DNA of 64,000 nt. Source: Ustilaginoidea virens. Its lineage: Eukaryota; Ascomycota; Sordariomycetes; Hypocreales; Clavicipitaceae. Every line of letters begins with the position of its first letter. The stretch's first letter is position 1. Below are positions 47,084 to 60,083 of this stretch, one piece after another. Location of the stretch: assembly GCF_000687475.1 (NCBI RefSeq), contig NC_057316.1, positions 5,394,001 through 5,458,000 on the forward strand. Reading direction: 5' to 3'. Position numbers and translations under genes: made by a program. The notes under the pieces were generated by a model. The model had not been told where the DNA came from. It did not search any database and saw only the letters and a list, made by a program, of their open reading frames with translations.

Positions 47084-49498
47084 CTACTCAGCGTGGATCC
47101 CATTGGTCAAGCCTGCGCCATTTGTCTTCTCCACGGCGTGATTTTGAGTGGCATTAAAGTCCTGTCCGCCCAATGCAGCCGACCTCGAGGGAGAAAAATC
47201 CGGAACGTTGGCTGATAGCTGCGTGCTACCGTGGTTGACGGCGCTACCATTGACATAGCCGTTCACATGCTGGACAGACTGCAGACTTTCCACAAATTGG
47301 TGAAATTGGCCATCGCTTTGCGGGGGAAAGCCCAATTGGGGAGAAATGGCGAACGGCAGTGGAATGCTGCCGTTGAACTGAGGGCCAAAGTTGAAAGGAC
47401 GATTCTTGAACGTCAGATGAGACGGCCCATTGTTGCGAGCAAAGTCATCCCGGTCTTCCATGGGTAGGACGAAATTCTGCCACCCATGTCTGCGACGCAG
47501 GCGCTCAATCTCGTCTTCGCCGACCACAAAGTCGATTTCAGCGGACCCCTCGCAGACAGCTCGAATCATTGCCATGTCCTGGGTCAATTCCCTGATGCGC
47601 TTGAACGCAGCGATGAAGTGGAGATTGACGAAGCCTTGAGAATCCATACGCTTGCGCAAGTACATGTCTTTGCACAAGTTCTCGATCGAAAAGTAGTACT
47701 CTATCTGGTTTTTTAAAACAGGCAGAACCATGTTATCCCAAAATTGCGGCGGCTGTTGGAAGGGAACAGCGGGCATCGGGTGCATCGGAAACTCGTAAGA
47801 GCCGAGAGCAGCTTGGATAGGTGGCATGCGAGTAGCGCCGTTCGGCAACGACATGCGGTGGAAATTAGTACCAGCACCGTTGCGACCTCGCCCACCTCTT
47901 TGTGAGGTGGGAATGAACCCTTGACCGTGAGCCCCTTGTCGTGGTGGTGGGCTGTAAGGGCCTTGAGGCCTCCCTGGCACAGAACCGTTATGAGCGTAAT
48001 TAAGGGGGCCATTGTGTTGGTGAGCATGAGTGTTGATGGGGTGGTGGGCACCACGGCCTCTGTATCCCCCCCGCCCCCTCTCGCTTCGACCTTCAGATCG
48101 AGCATTGTTTGTGTGTGGTTGCTGGTGGAAGAGAAAATGGCATTTGTTAGTTCGGTGTAAAGGTCAGATCAAACCATATGAACATGTCGCAAAGGGGAGG
48201 AAGATGGGGACAGGGTCGCTCACAGATGGGTGTGTCGCTACGGTGTCCTTGCTCTTGTCACTGCCAGTCTGGAATGGGGTCCTTTTCTGTTCCCTGGCGG
48301 CGTTGTTTACATCCATCGAAGTCCGTTTAGGTGCAGGAGGGAGATCAGTGGTTTTGCTGGAATTGGCATTGCTTTCCTTCGCACGTTCCTTGGACTCACT
48401 AGGCTTGATGGCGTTGTTGGTACCGGCACCTGTGGTCGGCTTTTCGCTCGATTGTTGTGCGGGAGCAGACGGGGCGGCCCTGCTGGCGTTGGCACTGCGT
48501 GCACCACCGCGAGGTTTGGAGTTGCGCATTTGGGGGAGTTGGGTCTCGAAATTGACCGAAGGGACGTACTCGTACGTCACCCACTTTTCCTTTGTTCGCT
48601 TGCCCTGAGAGCCATCATCCTGGGCCTCCTTCTCTGGTGCGACAGCGGACTTGGCAGCTGCGGGCTTCTTCTGTTCCTCCTTGGTGGTGATTTCTGGCGT
48701 GGGCCACAAGGCAGCATCGTCAACCGAGGGAGGCAATACAGCCTTGCCATCCTTGTCAGCTAAACGTGAGCCACGGCTGCCATTCCGCTCTGGTCGCCCA
48801 GATTCGCCGGCCGCCTTGCGGCTCGGCTTGACGCCATTTGTAGGAATGTTCTCCTTTGCGGGAGATATCGGAGCGGGATCCTTGGTAGGTTTCTTCGCAT
48901 CAGCTTCGTGGGCGGAAGTACCGTTGGACATGTCCTCGAGGGACGAAGGCTTGACTTTGGCCTGCTGTTCCTTCCGTTGATGCCAAATATTGACGGAAGG
49001 GATAGGCGCTTCGGACAGTTCCACTTTGGGGACTTCGAGTGCAATCTCTTTGACTTTGTCAGAGGCTGCGGCCTGATCATTTGACTGCTTGTCGGAGGAA
49101 CCCTTGGACTTCTTGCTTTTGCGGGGCTTCCTCTCCTGGTCGTCGACGGACCGCGTCGTTGTGCTAGAAGACCTCGTCCCCTTTTCTGTTCGTCGCCAAG
49201 GGCGGTCTGTTCTTCCAGATTCATCGTCTCGCTTGATTTCGGAGCGTCTTTCATGGGCAACCTCGGAGCGCAGGTCGCTCTCGGAGCCGACGTTACTGAC
49301 AACATCTTGTTTCTCCCCCACGGCATGAGGGCGCGTCTCGACTACATGTGAGCCTTGTGAGGAATCGACCGGATGTTCGGGAGCCGAAGCAGGGGGGGTT
49401 CCTTGAGGCTGAGATGCAGGGTTTGGACCAGAAGTTGGCGGGGACGTGCTCTGTCCCTTTGCTGCTTGCGCGTAAGAAAATGTCGAAGCAGCCGCCAT
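47084..49498 (-). CDS. La-motif RNA-binding protein (LARP1/Sro9/Slr1-like)
   Basis: Two exons on the minus strand, 49498-48224 and 48121-47084, giving 770 aa. The first exon encodes a long, charged and Ser/Pro-rich disordered region (MAAASTFSYAQAAKG at the start). The second begins with Arg/Gly repeats (ERGRGGYRGRG) and carries the La motif at about residues 552-635: QFWDNMVLPVLKNQIEYYFS, then NLCKDMYLRKRMDSQGF, then LHFIAAFKRIRELTQD. No RRM follows, and I see no LARP1 DM15 repeats, so it is closest to yeast Sro9/Slf1 and S. pombe Slr1. Such proteins bind mRNA on ribosomes and affect translation and mRNA stability in the cytoplasm. The intron is 102 nt with GTGAGC/CAG borders. The start follows an A/T homopolymer in the leader. 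Confidence 0.9.
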
Positions 49499-50577
49499 CT
49501 CGTTGGAGCTGTGTTGAGCTGCAAAAAGAAAAAAAAAAAAAAAAAAAAAAAAAGTGTCAATATCGACCGTAGGGTGCCTGCCTGGCTGCAACACGAAGAT
49601 TTCGTATTGTTTTGGGGGTTGTGCCCACACTCCCCAGCCGGGGTATAGCAAAAGTTGCCGTCGGCAGGGTGGCTTGAAGGAGAACCTGGTTTCGACCACA
49701 GGGCCACGCTTCCGTACAAGGTTTGAGAAAATGGCCGTTATGACAGGCTATATGCCCAGGAGGCCTGGGTCGTTTGAAGAGGGTCTTTTAGTATGCCAAG
49801 GCGTCGTTGATCGTCTGCCTCCTGGATAGAAAAAAAGGGTTGGGGTCTGATCGGAGAAACAAAGACCTCAGCAGTATGTTTTCTTCGTTTCTTGGAATCA
49901 GATTCGTCTCAGAGCCTCAGGCCGACGGGTTGGCGGCGAAAAAACGAGACAAGAGTGAAACAAGAAGACGGAGTGACCGGAGAAATCGAAGTGACTTTGA
50001 ACACCAGCGTTTCTAACCGAAGTCGCGGGACAAAGGGTAGAGAGTAGACGAAGGGTGAAAATTACCACACGTCAGACCGGATTATCGCTATGATCCGATT
50101 GGGTTGAAAGCCGTGCGGAAAGGCCAGCGTCGTTGGCAAGCTGGTGTGTGCGAGAGGGGGAAGGGGCTGAGAAAAAAAAAAGGAAAAGAAAAGAAAAAAA
50201 AAAGAGAGCAAGAGGACAGCCCCGAGCGAAGAGGCAACACCAACACGCAGGACCGGTAGCTCGGTTTTGACAACACGGGGCAAACGAGGCAAATGAGGCA
50301 AAATCAGCGGCCGAACGAAGCGTTGCTTTGTCAGTAACACTATTTTGCGGCGTTGTTTGTGCCAGGAAAACGAGGGCTATACCGCTGCCCAAAAAGTCGA
50401 GGCGCCTTGGTCCGTGGGTTAAGAATGTGAGCGAGGAGGGAAAAAAAAAATTCGCGAAGATACCAAGTACCTTGGCGGGTTAAGAAATTTGTGGGCAGGA
50501 AGGGCAGGAAGGGCAGGAAGGGAAGGAGGTGGGCAGGAGGAAACAGGAGGAAACAACAAATCAACACCACTGGACGC

Positions 50578-50622
50578 AGCGGCGGCAGCGGCGGCAGCAG
50601 CAGCAGCAGCAGCAGCAGCAAG
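50578..50622. repeat. GCGGCA/AGC trinucleotide-type repeat
   Basis: GGCGGCAGC units passing into a run of about nine AGC. It lies roughly 1.1 kb upstream of the La-motif gene. Confidence 0.9.
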
Positions 50623-52114
50623 TAAGTACCTAGCCAACGTACAGCGACGGCGAGTGCTGAGGGGAGTCTGCGTTGGGATCAATAATGCGCTGTGCTGTGG
50701 TGTGGTAATGGGCTTTGGGGATGAAAAACCGCACGCACACAGAGGCACACACAGACGTACACAGCTGGCGCGCGCTCCAGACACTTGTTGGAGAGAGACA
50801 CACCAGACCACCAGGGCGGCGGGCAGGGCAAAATGGTGTGGTGGGCGTGGTGGGTGTCGGAGGTTATTTTTTTTGCGTCTGGTGTGAGCAACAGAATTTT
50901 CTTCCTTTTTCTTCAGGCCCAGGTACTTCCAAAGTCGCTTCAATGCTCCAAGAGTCCAAGCTACGAGCCTTCCAGGAGTTCCAGGACCAGCAGCCCGCCA
51001 GCGAAGCTCCCTCCCCCCCCCCCCGGTTTGTGGCCCGGTTCCGTGGGGCTACTTGGGAGGTACATACGGTACGTCGTAACCTTGAGCGCCGAAGAGGGAC
51101 CTGCCTCCTACCCTCTTGCGCAAGTTCTCCCAAGATTCCGCGTGCTTTAATAAATACCGCAACAACTGCTTTAGGCGCGGTGCGTTTCACTTATGCACGC
51201 TCTCCAAAACTCGATTCGTCTAGGCAACGAGGGGGCGGCAACTTACCTCCTAGGTACGGACTGGGACTGGAGCACGGAACATCGCATTGCCCGAGGTTAG
51301 GAAGGTAGGTACCGGTAGGTAGGTAGGTACCTAGATGCAGACGTGCAGTGCTGGAGCTTGAAGTTGAGAGGAGGGGGGGTCTTCCTGTCTCGCCCACTGA
51401 AGAAGGCTTGGCTTTTCGCTTTCGGCCACCTGCAGACTCCAGTCCAGATCCCGAAAGGTTTTGTGTATAGTAAGCTAGCACGGCCAGTGGACCAGACGAG
51501 ACGTGATGGTACTGTAATGGGATTGGTGCTTTTTGAAGTTTGAACGAACACTGATCTGATTTCGGTTACATTCGCGCATGCCGCAAAATCTCGCGTCAAA
51601 TCAAACCCCCCTTCCCCCTCCCCACCCGGGCGAAATGTTCAAGTCTCGGTCCTCAGTCCTCGGTCCCGTCTGGAGGAGACTGGAGCATCTGCCAACCAAA
51701 AAAACAAGTCTAGTTGCTTACGGCATCATCATCTGCACCCGCTCTTGGTTCCCTGGCAGCCAGCCACATGGGCCGGTGGCAAGACGGCGCTGCGGGTTTG
51801 GGAAAGTGACCAGACGGGGGCAGTCAAAGAGCGTTTTCCGGTGGATGCCGTGAGTTGGAATGTGACTGGTACAGTACATTAGGCTCAATTGTCCGAGTGT
51901 CTGTCTACTCTGTAGTGCCATTTGCGTCTTCTCTTTGCTCGGAAGAGTCCGGAGTCCGGGCCATGGGAACGACACGACGTACTAAAGCACACGAGAAAAT
52001 CTGGGCACCTTTCAGCAAAGCCCAGGCCCGAGTAGGAGTAATGCATATGGGGTGCTACGGACGTGGTCCGTATTGGTGAAGCAAATGAAGCAAGTGAAGC
52101 AAAGCAAATGAAGC

Positions 52115-52149
52115 AACCCCCAACCCCCAACCCCCAACCCCCAACCCCC
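52115..52149. repeat. 7-nt tandem array, unit AACCCCC
   Basis: Five perfect units followed by AAACCCCCC. The complementary strand (GGGGGTT) is a G-quadruplex candidate and resembles a telomere-type repeat, but fungal telomeres of this group use TTAGGG. Confidence 0.93.
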
Positions 52150-54129
52150 AAACCCCCCTCCTCGACCTGGCGCACAAAATGCGCGACTCAAAACCACGCA
52201 AACACACAGTGTGGGCGGCGGCCGTCAGCGTATCCGAGAAGCCGTACTATGTGATGTCGTTGTGAAGTATCAAGTCGTTGCCAGAAACCTTGAATCGCCG
52301 TGTCCGTCGTTGCGGGGCGTCATGGAAGCACGCACGAGAGGCCAGGCCGCTTCGGCCTGAACTTTGAAGCCTCTGGAATCTAGGGGCTGATGAACATTTG
52401 ACGTCTGGCGGATGACTCCAATGTTGCTTTGCCGATGCCGACTGGTTGGAGCTTCGTATCCGCCTGTGCACCAGCAACATCTGAAAACCTGCTAGCTTGC
52501 CATGTTTCCATCTCCTCTGCGAAGTCTGGTGAGTTGTTCCGTCTTATTTTGTGTTGGGGGGCTAGAACTGCGTCAGCGACTCGGCGAGCTACCTGCCGAA
52601 TCATTCATCTTCATTGCCTCCAGTCTGTCTCCAACGTCTCCAACCAGATCAGACACAGACACCAGACGCCTTTTATTCCAGCTTTTCTTTTCTTCTGACT
52701 TGGTGCGCCTGCAGGTGAGTGGGGCAAAACGAGTTTGAGAAAAAAAAAAAAAAAACACTTTGAACCGAGGAAATAACCAGAGCACATGTCCCTCATCACC
52801 ACCACGGTCCGCAAGGGACCAAGACTCCAGCCAGCAGCAGGAGAGAGGGAAAGTTTGGACTGTGACTTGGACTGGACGACTTGGACTGCCTAAAGCCCGG
52901 TGACAAGGGACCGTGGTGAATTTGAAGGACAAGTCGGGCTGGTACCTTGAAGGACAGAGGCCCCCAAAGCTACATGCATTCCGTCTGGTAACAAAAAGTT
53001 CTGCGGCTCCGCTCAGTACATGCCCAGGTACCTAACCCAAGGTCGTACCTCCTAAGCTTGGCATAATCAATCTGTTAGACTCGGGCGGTAATTTTCCCGT
53101 CCCGCGTTCCGAAGGAATCAAGCTGAAAATCGTCCATGCTGCTGCAGGTGTGCTTTGCGGCGTCCGCCACTGTCGGCGAGCCCTCAAGCGGCGCAGCGTG
53201 CATCACGGATGTTGGGAACTTTGGGTGCTGCATGCGGTGCGTTGATAGTTGTTATGCTGGTATTAGCCAGAGACTCGTCAGTCGGGGAGTCGGGGCATGC
53301 CTGGCCTCCACGCTCTGTTGCACCTGCCGAGTTGGTGAACTTGGGCACCTACCTCCTCCTATCCAGGAGGCAGGAGCCTGCCTTCAGGGCCTGGTAATTA
53401 CCTACCTCCTAGGTACCTATGTACTTCAATTACCGCTCAGTAGGTACCTACCTCCTACCTTGGTTACTACATAGTGCCAGGCCAACCAAACTCGTCGTTT
53501 GGAATTTGTTTGTCGACTTGTCCGTATTCACCCGTTTGTTCGGATGCCGAAATGAACTGATGCCCTCGATTCCGCATCATCCTCCACAGCATCACTCGAT
53601 AGCAGTTGTTGCAGATACATAATCAAAGGCAATCCTGGCCGATACCTCTTCCTCTGCTACTTCTCCGCGGCAACCCCCCATGTGATGCGCCCCCCCCCCC
53701 CCCCCAAAACGGCTTGCCAGCGGCGGTTTTATCTCTTGTCTGACTCGTGTCGGAACTTCGAAAGGTTGAAGAGCGCCATGGGGTAGCATCAGTTCCTAGC
53801 TTGAGCGCCCTTGGCGGGTTTGCCGCCCGTTGTGCCGCGTACTCGAGCGGCTTCCCTCCATCCATCCATCCATCCATCCGGACGTGGCCCGCTGACGTCC
53901 TGCATTTGCATTGTCTTTGCGGCATGGCATGTCTGCCGCGCTGGAAGCAAGTCTACAGAACTATCTACGCCGCAAAGCGCCCAAACCTGCGGATCAATAC
54001 GTCCTCAGGGCCATTTCCGGAGCATCGCGACACCCAATACAGCCTCGTTCTGCATCATTATTTAGTCTTTTTCGTGTTGCCATGGCCACCCAAGGCCCAA
54101 GCCATGGGACGCAGCGTTTCTGTGCCGTG

Positions 54130-54157
54130 CAGTGAGCAGTGAGTCGTGAGTCGTGAG
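54130..54157. repeat. 7-nt tandem array, unit GTGAGTC
   Basis: Four units, the first being GTGAGCA. Each unit looks like an intron donor site, which could mislead gene finders. Confidence 0.9.
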
Positions 54158-55439
54158 TCGTCAAACTTTCTTCTCACGGTTCTGCCTTTGTCCCCTTCAA
54201 GCCCCGCCGTGTTGCACGTAGACTGACCTCCACAGCCTTGCCATTCCGTCTGTCCTTGGCTCCAGAACGTTGCAACCTCACCTTCCGGCCATCTACATCC
54301 TTCCTGGCAGTCCAGTCCAACACACCAGCCCGTGCGGGGAAGCCAGCCAACTTGCGAGCCCCAGCAGATGAAAGCCGCGGCCGAGAAGTGATTGGCATCA
54401 TGAACCATGCCCGACCTGTCACTGCAGACGCCGCCACCATCTGCCATCTACTCCATCCACTTCATCTACATTAGTACAGAGTACGGCGAGCATCTCCTCC
54501 CACTCAGTCGGTGCATCAAAGCCGGAATTACCAGACCAGGGTTTCTTTTCCCACGCGCATGACCAAAGGCATCCCTAGAGTCCAACTTGGAAGAGTAATG
54601 ACGAATAAACCCAAATGAAGGGTGAATACAATGGAACCCCCCCCCCCCCCCCACCCCCGGCGACGCAGTGCCCAAGCATGTCGCAACCCCTTCGTCACCT
54701 TGAACACCCTGCATCTCGTCAGGTCCATCACCACGCACGCGCCTTACTTTGCTCCTCGGCACGGCACTTGCCCACCGAGCCGTTCGCCCCTTTCTGCCGC
54801 TTCTCCATGCAGGGGGATGCGTCGCTACTACTACTCCAGTGTCTGGAATCCAGATAGCCCTAGGCATTTCAAGCTTACATCCAGGCGTCGCCAAATCGAG
54901 TCGGGCGGTGTCATGATCTCTTAGCGTTCTTAGCGTAATCCTCACAACTCACGCGAGTGCCAGTAGCTCGTCACGCCGACCTTCTGAAGTAGATCAGATG
55001 ACGGGTCTTGGTCTCACCGAGAACCATGCCATCAAGCCACTGGTCCTTTGGCATTCTCTCTCTCTCTCTCTCAAAAAAAAAGGAAAAAAAAATTGTAAAG
55101 TGATGAAAAAAAAGGAGGGGAGTTGTGATGAGATAGGTTGGTTACATGCGTGAGGCTGGATTACCCATATGGCTTGACGGGTAACTTTCACGTAAAAACT
55201 TGCGCTAGTCTGCAATCGGGCTGCAAAACGGTCATTGCAACGGCGCATGGCATTTGCTCTGTTCCTCCCATCTTTCCAGTCGGTAATTTTGGCTCTAGCT
55301 TTTTTCGACGCACCCACCGTTTAACTCTGAGCATCTGACCCGTCCGTCGTCTTACACCTATTGCTTCTTTCTCCATCCAGCACAACCCTCCCTCGACTCT
55401 GATGATCAACATGTTATCCCCAGATCATAGAGGCCCGGT

Positions 55440-56837
55440 TTACCCCGACATCCACGAGGTTGCTTGTCTTGCACCAAACGTTGCAGCCAAACGAAGACCG
55501 CTCGATCCCATGGGAAAGTAACTGACTAGATACCAAACAAGGCACGCCAGCTGTACGAGGGATGACAAAAGGGTCAGGATTGTACTATGCAGCTACAAGG
55601 ACGTCAGCCAGCCATGCTGCATTTGCGTTGCTGCGAAATGAGAGAGGGAGCCCGGTCAAAGCTTTTGGTCAGAGCCAAGTTGCCCAACGCACCTTGAGAG
55701 CAAAGACTAGCGTCATGGCTATTGACCCGAAGTAGGCCGCAGTAAACGGTAATCTAGGTGTAGAAAGGAGATGATGTACGTAGTTCATGGGGCCCATGAC
55801 TGCCGCAAATGAGCCTAGGAAGAGAAGGGACCCAAAGGACCAGCTGTTATTTTCCATCAAGACACGTTAGCTAAGCCGAGGCCAGATGTAAGAGATTCGG
55901 GCAGATTTCCCGCCGCCTTTCTTCTTAAAAGACAAGAAGAAGAAAAGGCAGTGTTGCGATCACGGACTCTCGGATCAGCAGCAGGGAGGCGGAACGGACC
56001 GCTGCAGGACCTGTTCACTTCAAGCACCATGACCAACATCCGTGTCGCCCGATTCACCCGACGGCCCGTGACTGTCGAGACTCTGTCGAGGCCAGTGCCG
56101 GACAGGGTGGGGAGGGGGGTAGAAGGAGGGGGAGGGGGGGGGGGCAACTTATTCAAAGCCGCCATCATGACCATTGCCCTTGCAGAGCGGGAACTCGAGG
56201 GGTTGACACGGGAAGAAAAGAGCCATGAGACATGTACCACTTACAGAATCACAAACTTGCGAGGTTTCCAGGATAACACCGGGAAGAGGGTAAAGCATAT
56301 GACAAAACAGGCGAGTGCGGCCAAGTTGCAAGCTCCAAAGACCAGCAGCCTATCCCACCTACTAACTGTGAGGCAAGTTAGCCTTGTCCTACACGAGGCG
56401 CAACATCTCGTCACATGCAAAATCCGGGCGCGCGTGAAAAGGGGGTGCAATGCACACGGTCCGTTGCAGGGGGGGGAGGGTAGAGGGGAGGGTAGAGGGG
56501 AGGGTAGAACGTCATTTTCAGTCTGCACATCATATTGCCAGACCAAGAGAGAGAAGAGGGTTGCGCGTGCGTGCGTGCGTGAGTTCGTGCTTGTGTGTAG
56601 TGACTCACGGACAAACCAGCCCTCTTCCTCCTCTCTCCGACTCGGAGCCGGAAGAGGGGCACCAGGGCCAGTTCCAGCCTCTGCAATAGGAAGGCGCACG
56701 TAACCGCGGTCTTGAAATGGGTTTAAGTTTCTGATGGATGCCAAGAGGCCCGTGTCGGGAGCTGTGCTAACCGGTTCATCCTGTCGCCGGCTCCAACCTA
56801 GCGAGCTTAGAGAATCGCGAAACGACACTGATGTCAT
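55440..56837 (-). CDS. sft2: Sft2-family Golgi membrane protein
   Basis: Four exons on the minus strand: 56837-56609, 56365-56245, 55843-55693 and 55592-55440, giving 217 aa, the usual family length. The N-terminal cytosolic part (MTSVSFRDSLSSLGWSRRQ, then LNPFQDRGYVRLP) is followed by four membrane helices spread over exons 2-4. Family marks are LSRWDRLLVFGACN, PVLSWKPRKFVIL, SFGSLLFLGSF, GPMNYVHHLLSTPRLPFTAA and VWYLVSYFPMGSSGLR. Sft2 acts in fusion of endosome-derived vesicles with the Golgi, redundantly with Got1. Introns are 243, 401 and 100 nt; the 401-nt one contains a G-rich run, and the first a three-copy 12-nt repeat. Start ATG at 56837 gives the typical family N-terminus. Confidence 0.93.
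56471..56508. repeat. 12-nt tandem array in intron 1 of sft2
   Basis: Three copies of a 12-base unit GGGGAGGGTAGA, lying inside the first intron of the sft2 gene. Confidence 0.85.
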
Positions 56838-57979
56838 GGCGAGCACGAACGTCCAGTGCCGAAAGAGAGGGTGGAAAGTGGAAACGGAGGTAAGAAAAGC
56901 AACGAATGGCGAGTTTGAGTTTGGCGACGGAAAATATCCGTTCGATAGTGATAGCTTTGCGGTGAATGTCCGGAGTGACGACGCTGTGGCAAAGCAAGGA
57001 CAAGCACCGCAATCGAAATGTGCGGGGGTGGCGGCCGGCAGAACAAGTTTCAAAGCGTTTCGTGCATCAACTCCACTGGAGAGTTAACTCCACTGGGGAG
57101 GGAGCCTTGGTCAGTCGTGTCAGTCGTAGTCTTGGTATAAGAAGCGACTGATATCAGTGATGCCTCAAGACAGTAACATGTGGTTGCCCCCCCAAAAAAA
57201 AGGGGAAAAAAAAGAAAAAAAAAAAAGAAAAAAGGAGACGTATGCTCCAGATACAGGGAGAGAGCAAGATAGCAGCATCCTTGCAGGCGTGCTTGGACTC
57301 ACTCACCGCACTGCTTGGAAATGGCGCCGGGCGAAGGTTGCGAAGCAAGTCCGCGGGTGCCGCTCGACAAATCAGATGGAACAGGTTGTTGCGGGAGCAA
57401 AGGGGAGGGTGTGAGCGACGAAGCGTCAAAGGGAAGAGGAGGGAGGGGGGGGGTACGTGGGAGTCTGGCTGAGCGGTCGAGAGTCTGATAATGGACAAAA
57501 AGACGGAAATCCCATGGGCTAGTGAGTGCAGGAAAGGAGAAAGGTCGATGGGGCGGGAGTGAGTTTCGTTCGGTATGTGTAGAGTGCGGAGGAGATTGAC
57601 AAGACGTCAAGTCAAGTCAAGATACCAGTGCGGTTGCAACAGGTTTGTCGGGGGGGGGTGTGGGATGGCAATCGATACGTGCAGGGCTAGGCCACATGAT
57701 TGGCAGGCCGGGGGGCGGGGGGGGAGGGGGTGGAGGGTTGGATCAGTAGCGGCTATGGATGGCTGGCTGGCTGTTGGTCCAGGGCTCTTGGCGTGCCCGT
57801 GCCTTCTGCCTTCAATGCTTCCCCTGCTATGCTAGCCTTGCAGTGCAGCCAGCACCGCGGCAGCTGCAGCAACGCACGGCCGGCCACCTGCTCCGAAGTT
57901 CGAACGGAGCACTCTGTACGGAGTACGCAACATTGAAGGCATTGGCAACAGGCCGGGGAGAGGGCAGGGGCGGGTGCCC

Positions 57980-58011
57980 CACTGCGGCACTGCGGCACTG
58001 CGGCACTGCGG
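57980..58011. repeat. 8-nt tandem array, unit CACTGCGG
   Basis: Four perfect units. It is followed within 70 bases by the CGTTCGT array. Confidence 0.92.
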
Positions 58012-58077
58012 CATCGCGCAGGTCTCTCTCTCTGTATCTAGCACCTCAAGTCTGGTGTGATCTGGACCTTGACCAGT

Positions 58078-58103
58078 CGTTCGTCGTTCGTCGTTCGTCG
58101 TTC
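58078..58103. repeat. 7-nt tandem array, unit CGTTCGT
   Basis: Almost four units of exactly seven bases. Confidence 0.9.
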
Positions 58104-59237
58104 CCATGGGGCCATTCTTCCATACAGTCTAGTATCGCTTGGTCCTTCTTGATAGGAGACGGCTCTGCCCGGTTCCTGATCTATGCAGGCGTCCAGATTA
58201 GCCGTGGCTTCATGGCTGGCGACCTTTGGCGGAAATATGCATCACTGGCATACAGGAACTGCGGCTGCATGCACGACGAGCTGCACGACCAGCTGCACGA
58301 CCAGCTGCACGACGACAGCTCTCCTTCCATCCTGACCTTGTCCCGGCCTATTCTGCGCCTCGGGATGATATTCTTTTTGTTTTTCCTTGTCAAAAGGCTT
58401 ACCGGAATGCGAACATGGGAACGTGGGTGGCAACACGGGGTGACGGCAAAGGTGCGCTAGTGACGACATTAACTGCATCCGGCAAACCTGGGCATGCCAT
58501 CTTGGCTCAATAATTGTCACAGGCGGACATGCCCATCATGACGATAACCACCCTGTATTGCTGCCGCCTGAATGGTCATGGCGCGAGGCGAAACTATTAT
58601 CAAGAAGATGACCTGGCCACGGAGTACTACTGTTGGAACACCGTCTGCTCCCAGCATTGCTTGGACCCATGCATGCACACACCCGCAGATGACGGAGCGA
58701 ATGCACCACCAGTCGTGGCAAAAAAAAAAAAAAACCCCCGACAAAAAAGAGAAAAGGAAAAAAAAAAAGAAGAGGAAGAAGAAAATTGACGGGCCGCATT
58801 GTGGGCAAGACAGCTAGACATGCGGCCCATCGAGCTAGCGACTTCAACAGCCAAAGCAACGCAGGTACAGGATAAATGGGCATGTTGGGTCACGACGAGT
58901 AGCGTGGATGATAAAACTGCCATCAACTGGAATGAGAGGCTGACCACTTTGAGCGATGCCCTACATGGCCGCGTGGCCAGGTCCGTAAGGTGGTCTCAGG
59001 ACTACACCAACCACGCATGACCGGGAGCAAATCACCGATGCAATCATGCAGCCTGATGATAACGCCGACGTCGAGTTGCAGAGGCTGTGGCTGGGTGTCT
59101 TGATCCAGAGTCACGCACGACCAGCCTGCGAACACACCCGCCTCCCCCTCCTCAAATCTTCGCAGCCACAGCCACAGTCAATGCTGCAGCGCGAGCGTGC
59201 GTGTGGTGCGTGTGCCTGTGCGTGTGCTTGTGCGGGT

Positions 59238-59287
59238 GGTGCTGCGTGGTGCTGCGTGGTGCTGCGTGGTGCTGCGTGGTGCTGCCT
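59238..59287. repeat. 10-nt tandem array, unit GGTGCTGCGT
   Basis: Five units, the last ending CCT instead of CGT. Confidence 0.93.
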
Positions 59288-60083
59288 GTGGAAAGGAGGG
59301 AGAGGGAGAGGAAGAGGGAGAGGGAGAGGGTGACGGTAAGAGAGACACTGACAAGAGTCTCCGTTGCGGTGCGGTGCGGTGCGGTGCAGTGCGGTACGGT
59401 GCGGTACGGTGCGATGCGAAGGGAGCATGTGTGTGTGTGTGCGTGTGTGTGTGTGTGCGCATCCCCTTCTGTGCGCGCGTCCGTTGTATGTTGTATGAGG
59501 GAGCGTGTCTAAACAAACGTCCATCGTGTGTCTACTTGTTCCAAGGTCAGAGTGTTCAAACTAGGAAAAAGAAGGGTGCCATTCGACAATGGGTTGCCCT
59601 ATGGAGGCACTCGGGCGCTAGGAATGCCACCACATGGGTGGGTTAGGAGTAGTCAGACGACAATGTGGCGGGACGACCTCATACCGTACATTTATCGAAA
59701 AGACCGTGTTTTAGCTCGTCCAAGAGGGTGCATTGCTATGGTCCAGGATGGATGGCTATATGGAGAAATCTGGTTCTGTGAACGCCAGCACGGGTTTGGC
59801 CGTTCGGTGAGGACGGAAAGGGGGGAAATCTGGCTGGCACGGAGACAGGAGGAAAGAGAGCACTGGCAAACAGAGAGGGCAGGAGCGAGCGATCAACCAT
59901 CCATTCATTCATTCATTCATTGCCTGCCCAGCAGCAGGCTGGGACTATAAGATGACCCAAACCCCCTGGGATTCGACTCGAGCCCTCCCCTCTGCTCTTG
60001 TAGAAGAGAAGGAAAGGCGGCAGCCCGAAAGAGGGAAGAAACAAGAAGAATCAAAATACGACTTTTCCCACAACAAGCTCTCT

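Larger units (their letters stand above)
49499..55439. other. 5.9-kb region without a recognisable gene
   Basis: It includes the leader of the La-motif gene, with a T/A homopolymer at about 49530-49553. Further on there are a 10-nt GGGCAGGAAG array at about 50495-50525, GCGGCA/AGC repeats at 50578-50622, a TAGG cluster at 51297-51335, the AACCCCC array at 52115-52149, TAGGTACC clusters at 53340-53460, a CCAT repeat at about 53857-53879 and a 7-nt GTGAGTC array at 54130-54157. No ORF in it resembles a known family. Confidence 0.55.

Noticed and set aside
52115..52149. AACCCCC array as a telomere or telomere relic
   Set aside because: Fungal telomeres of this group use TTAGGG; the array is only five units and internal.
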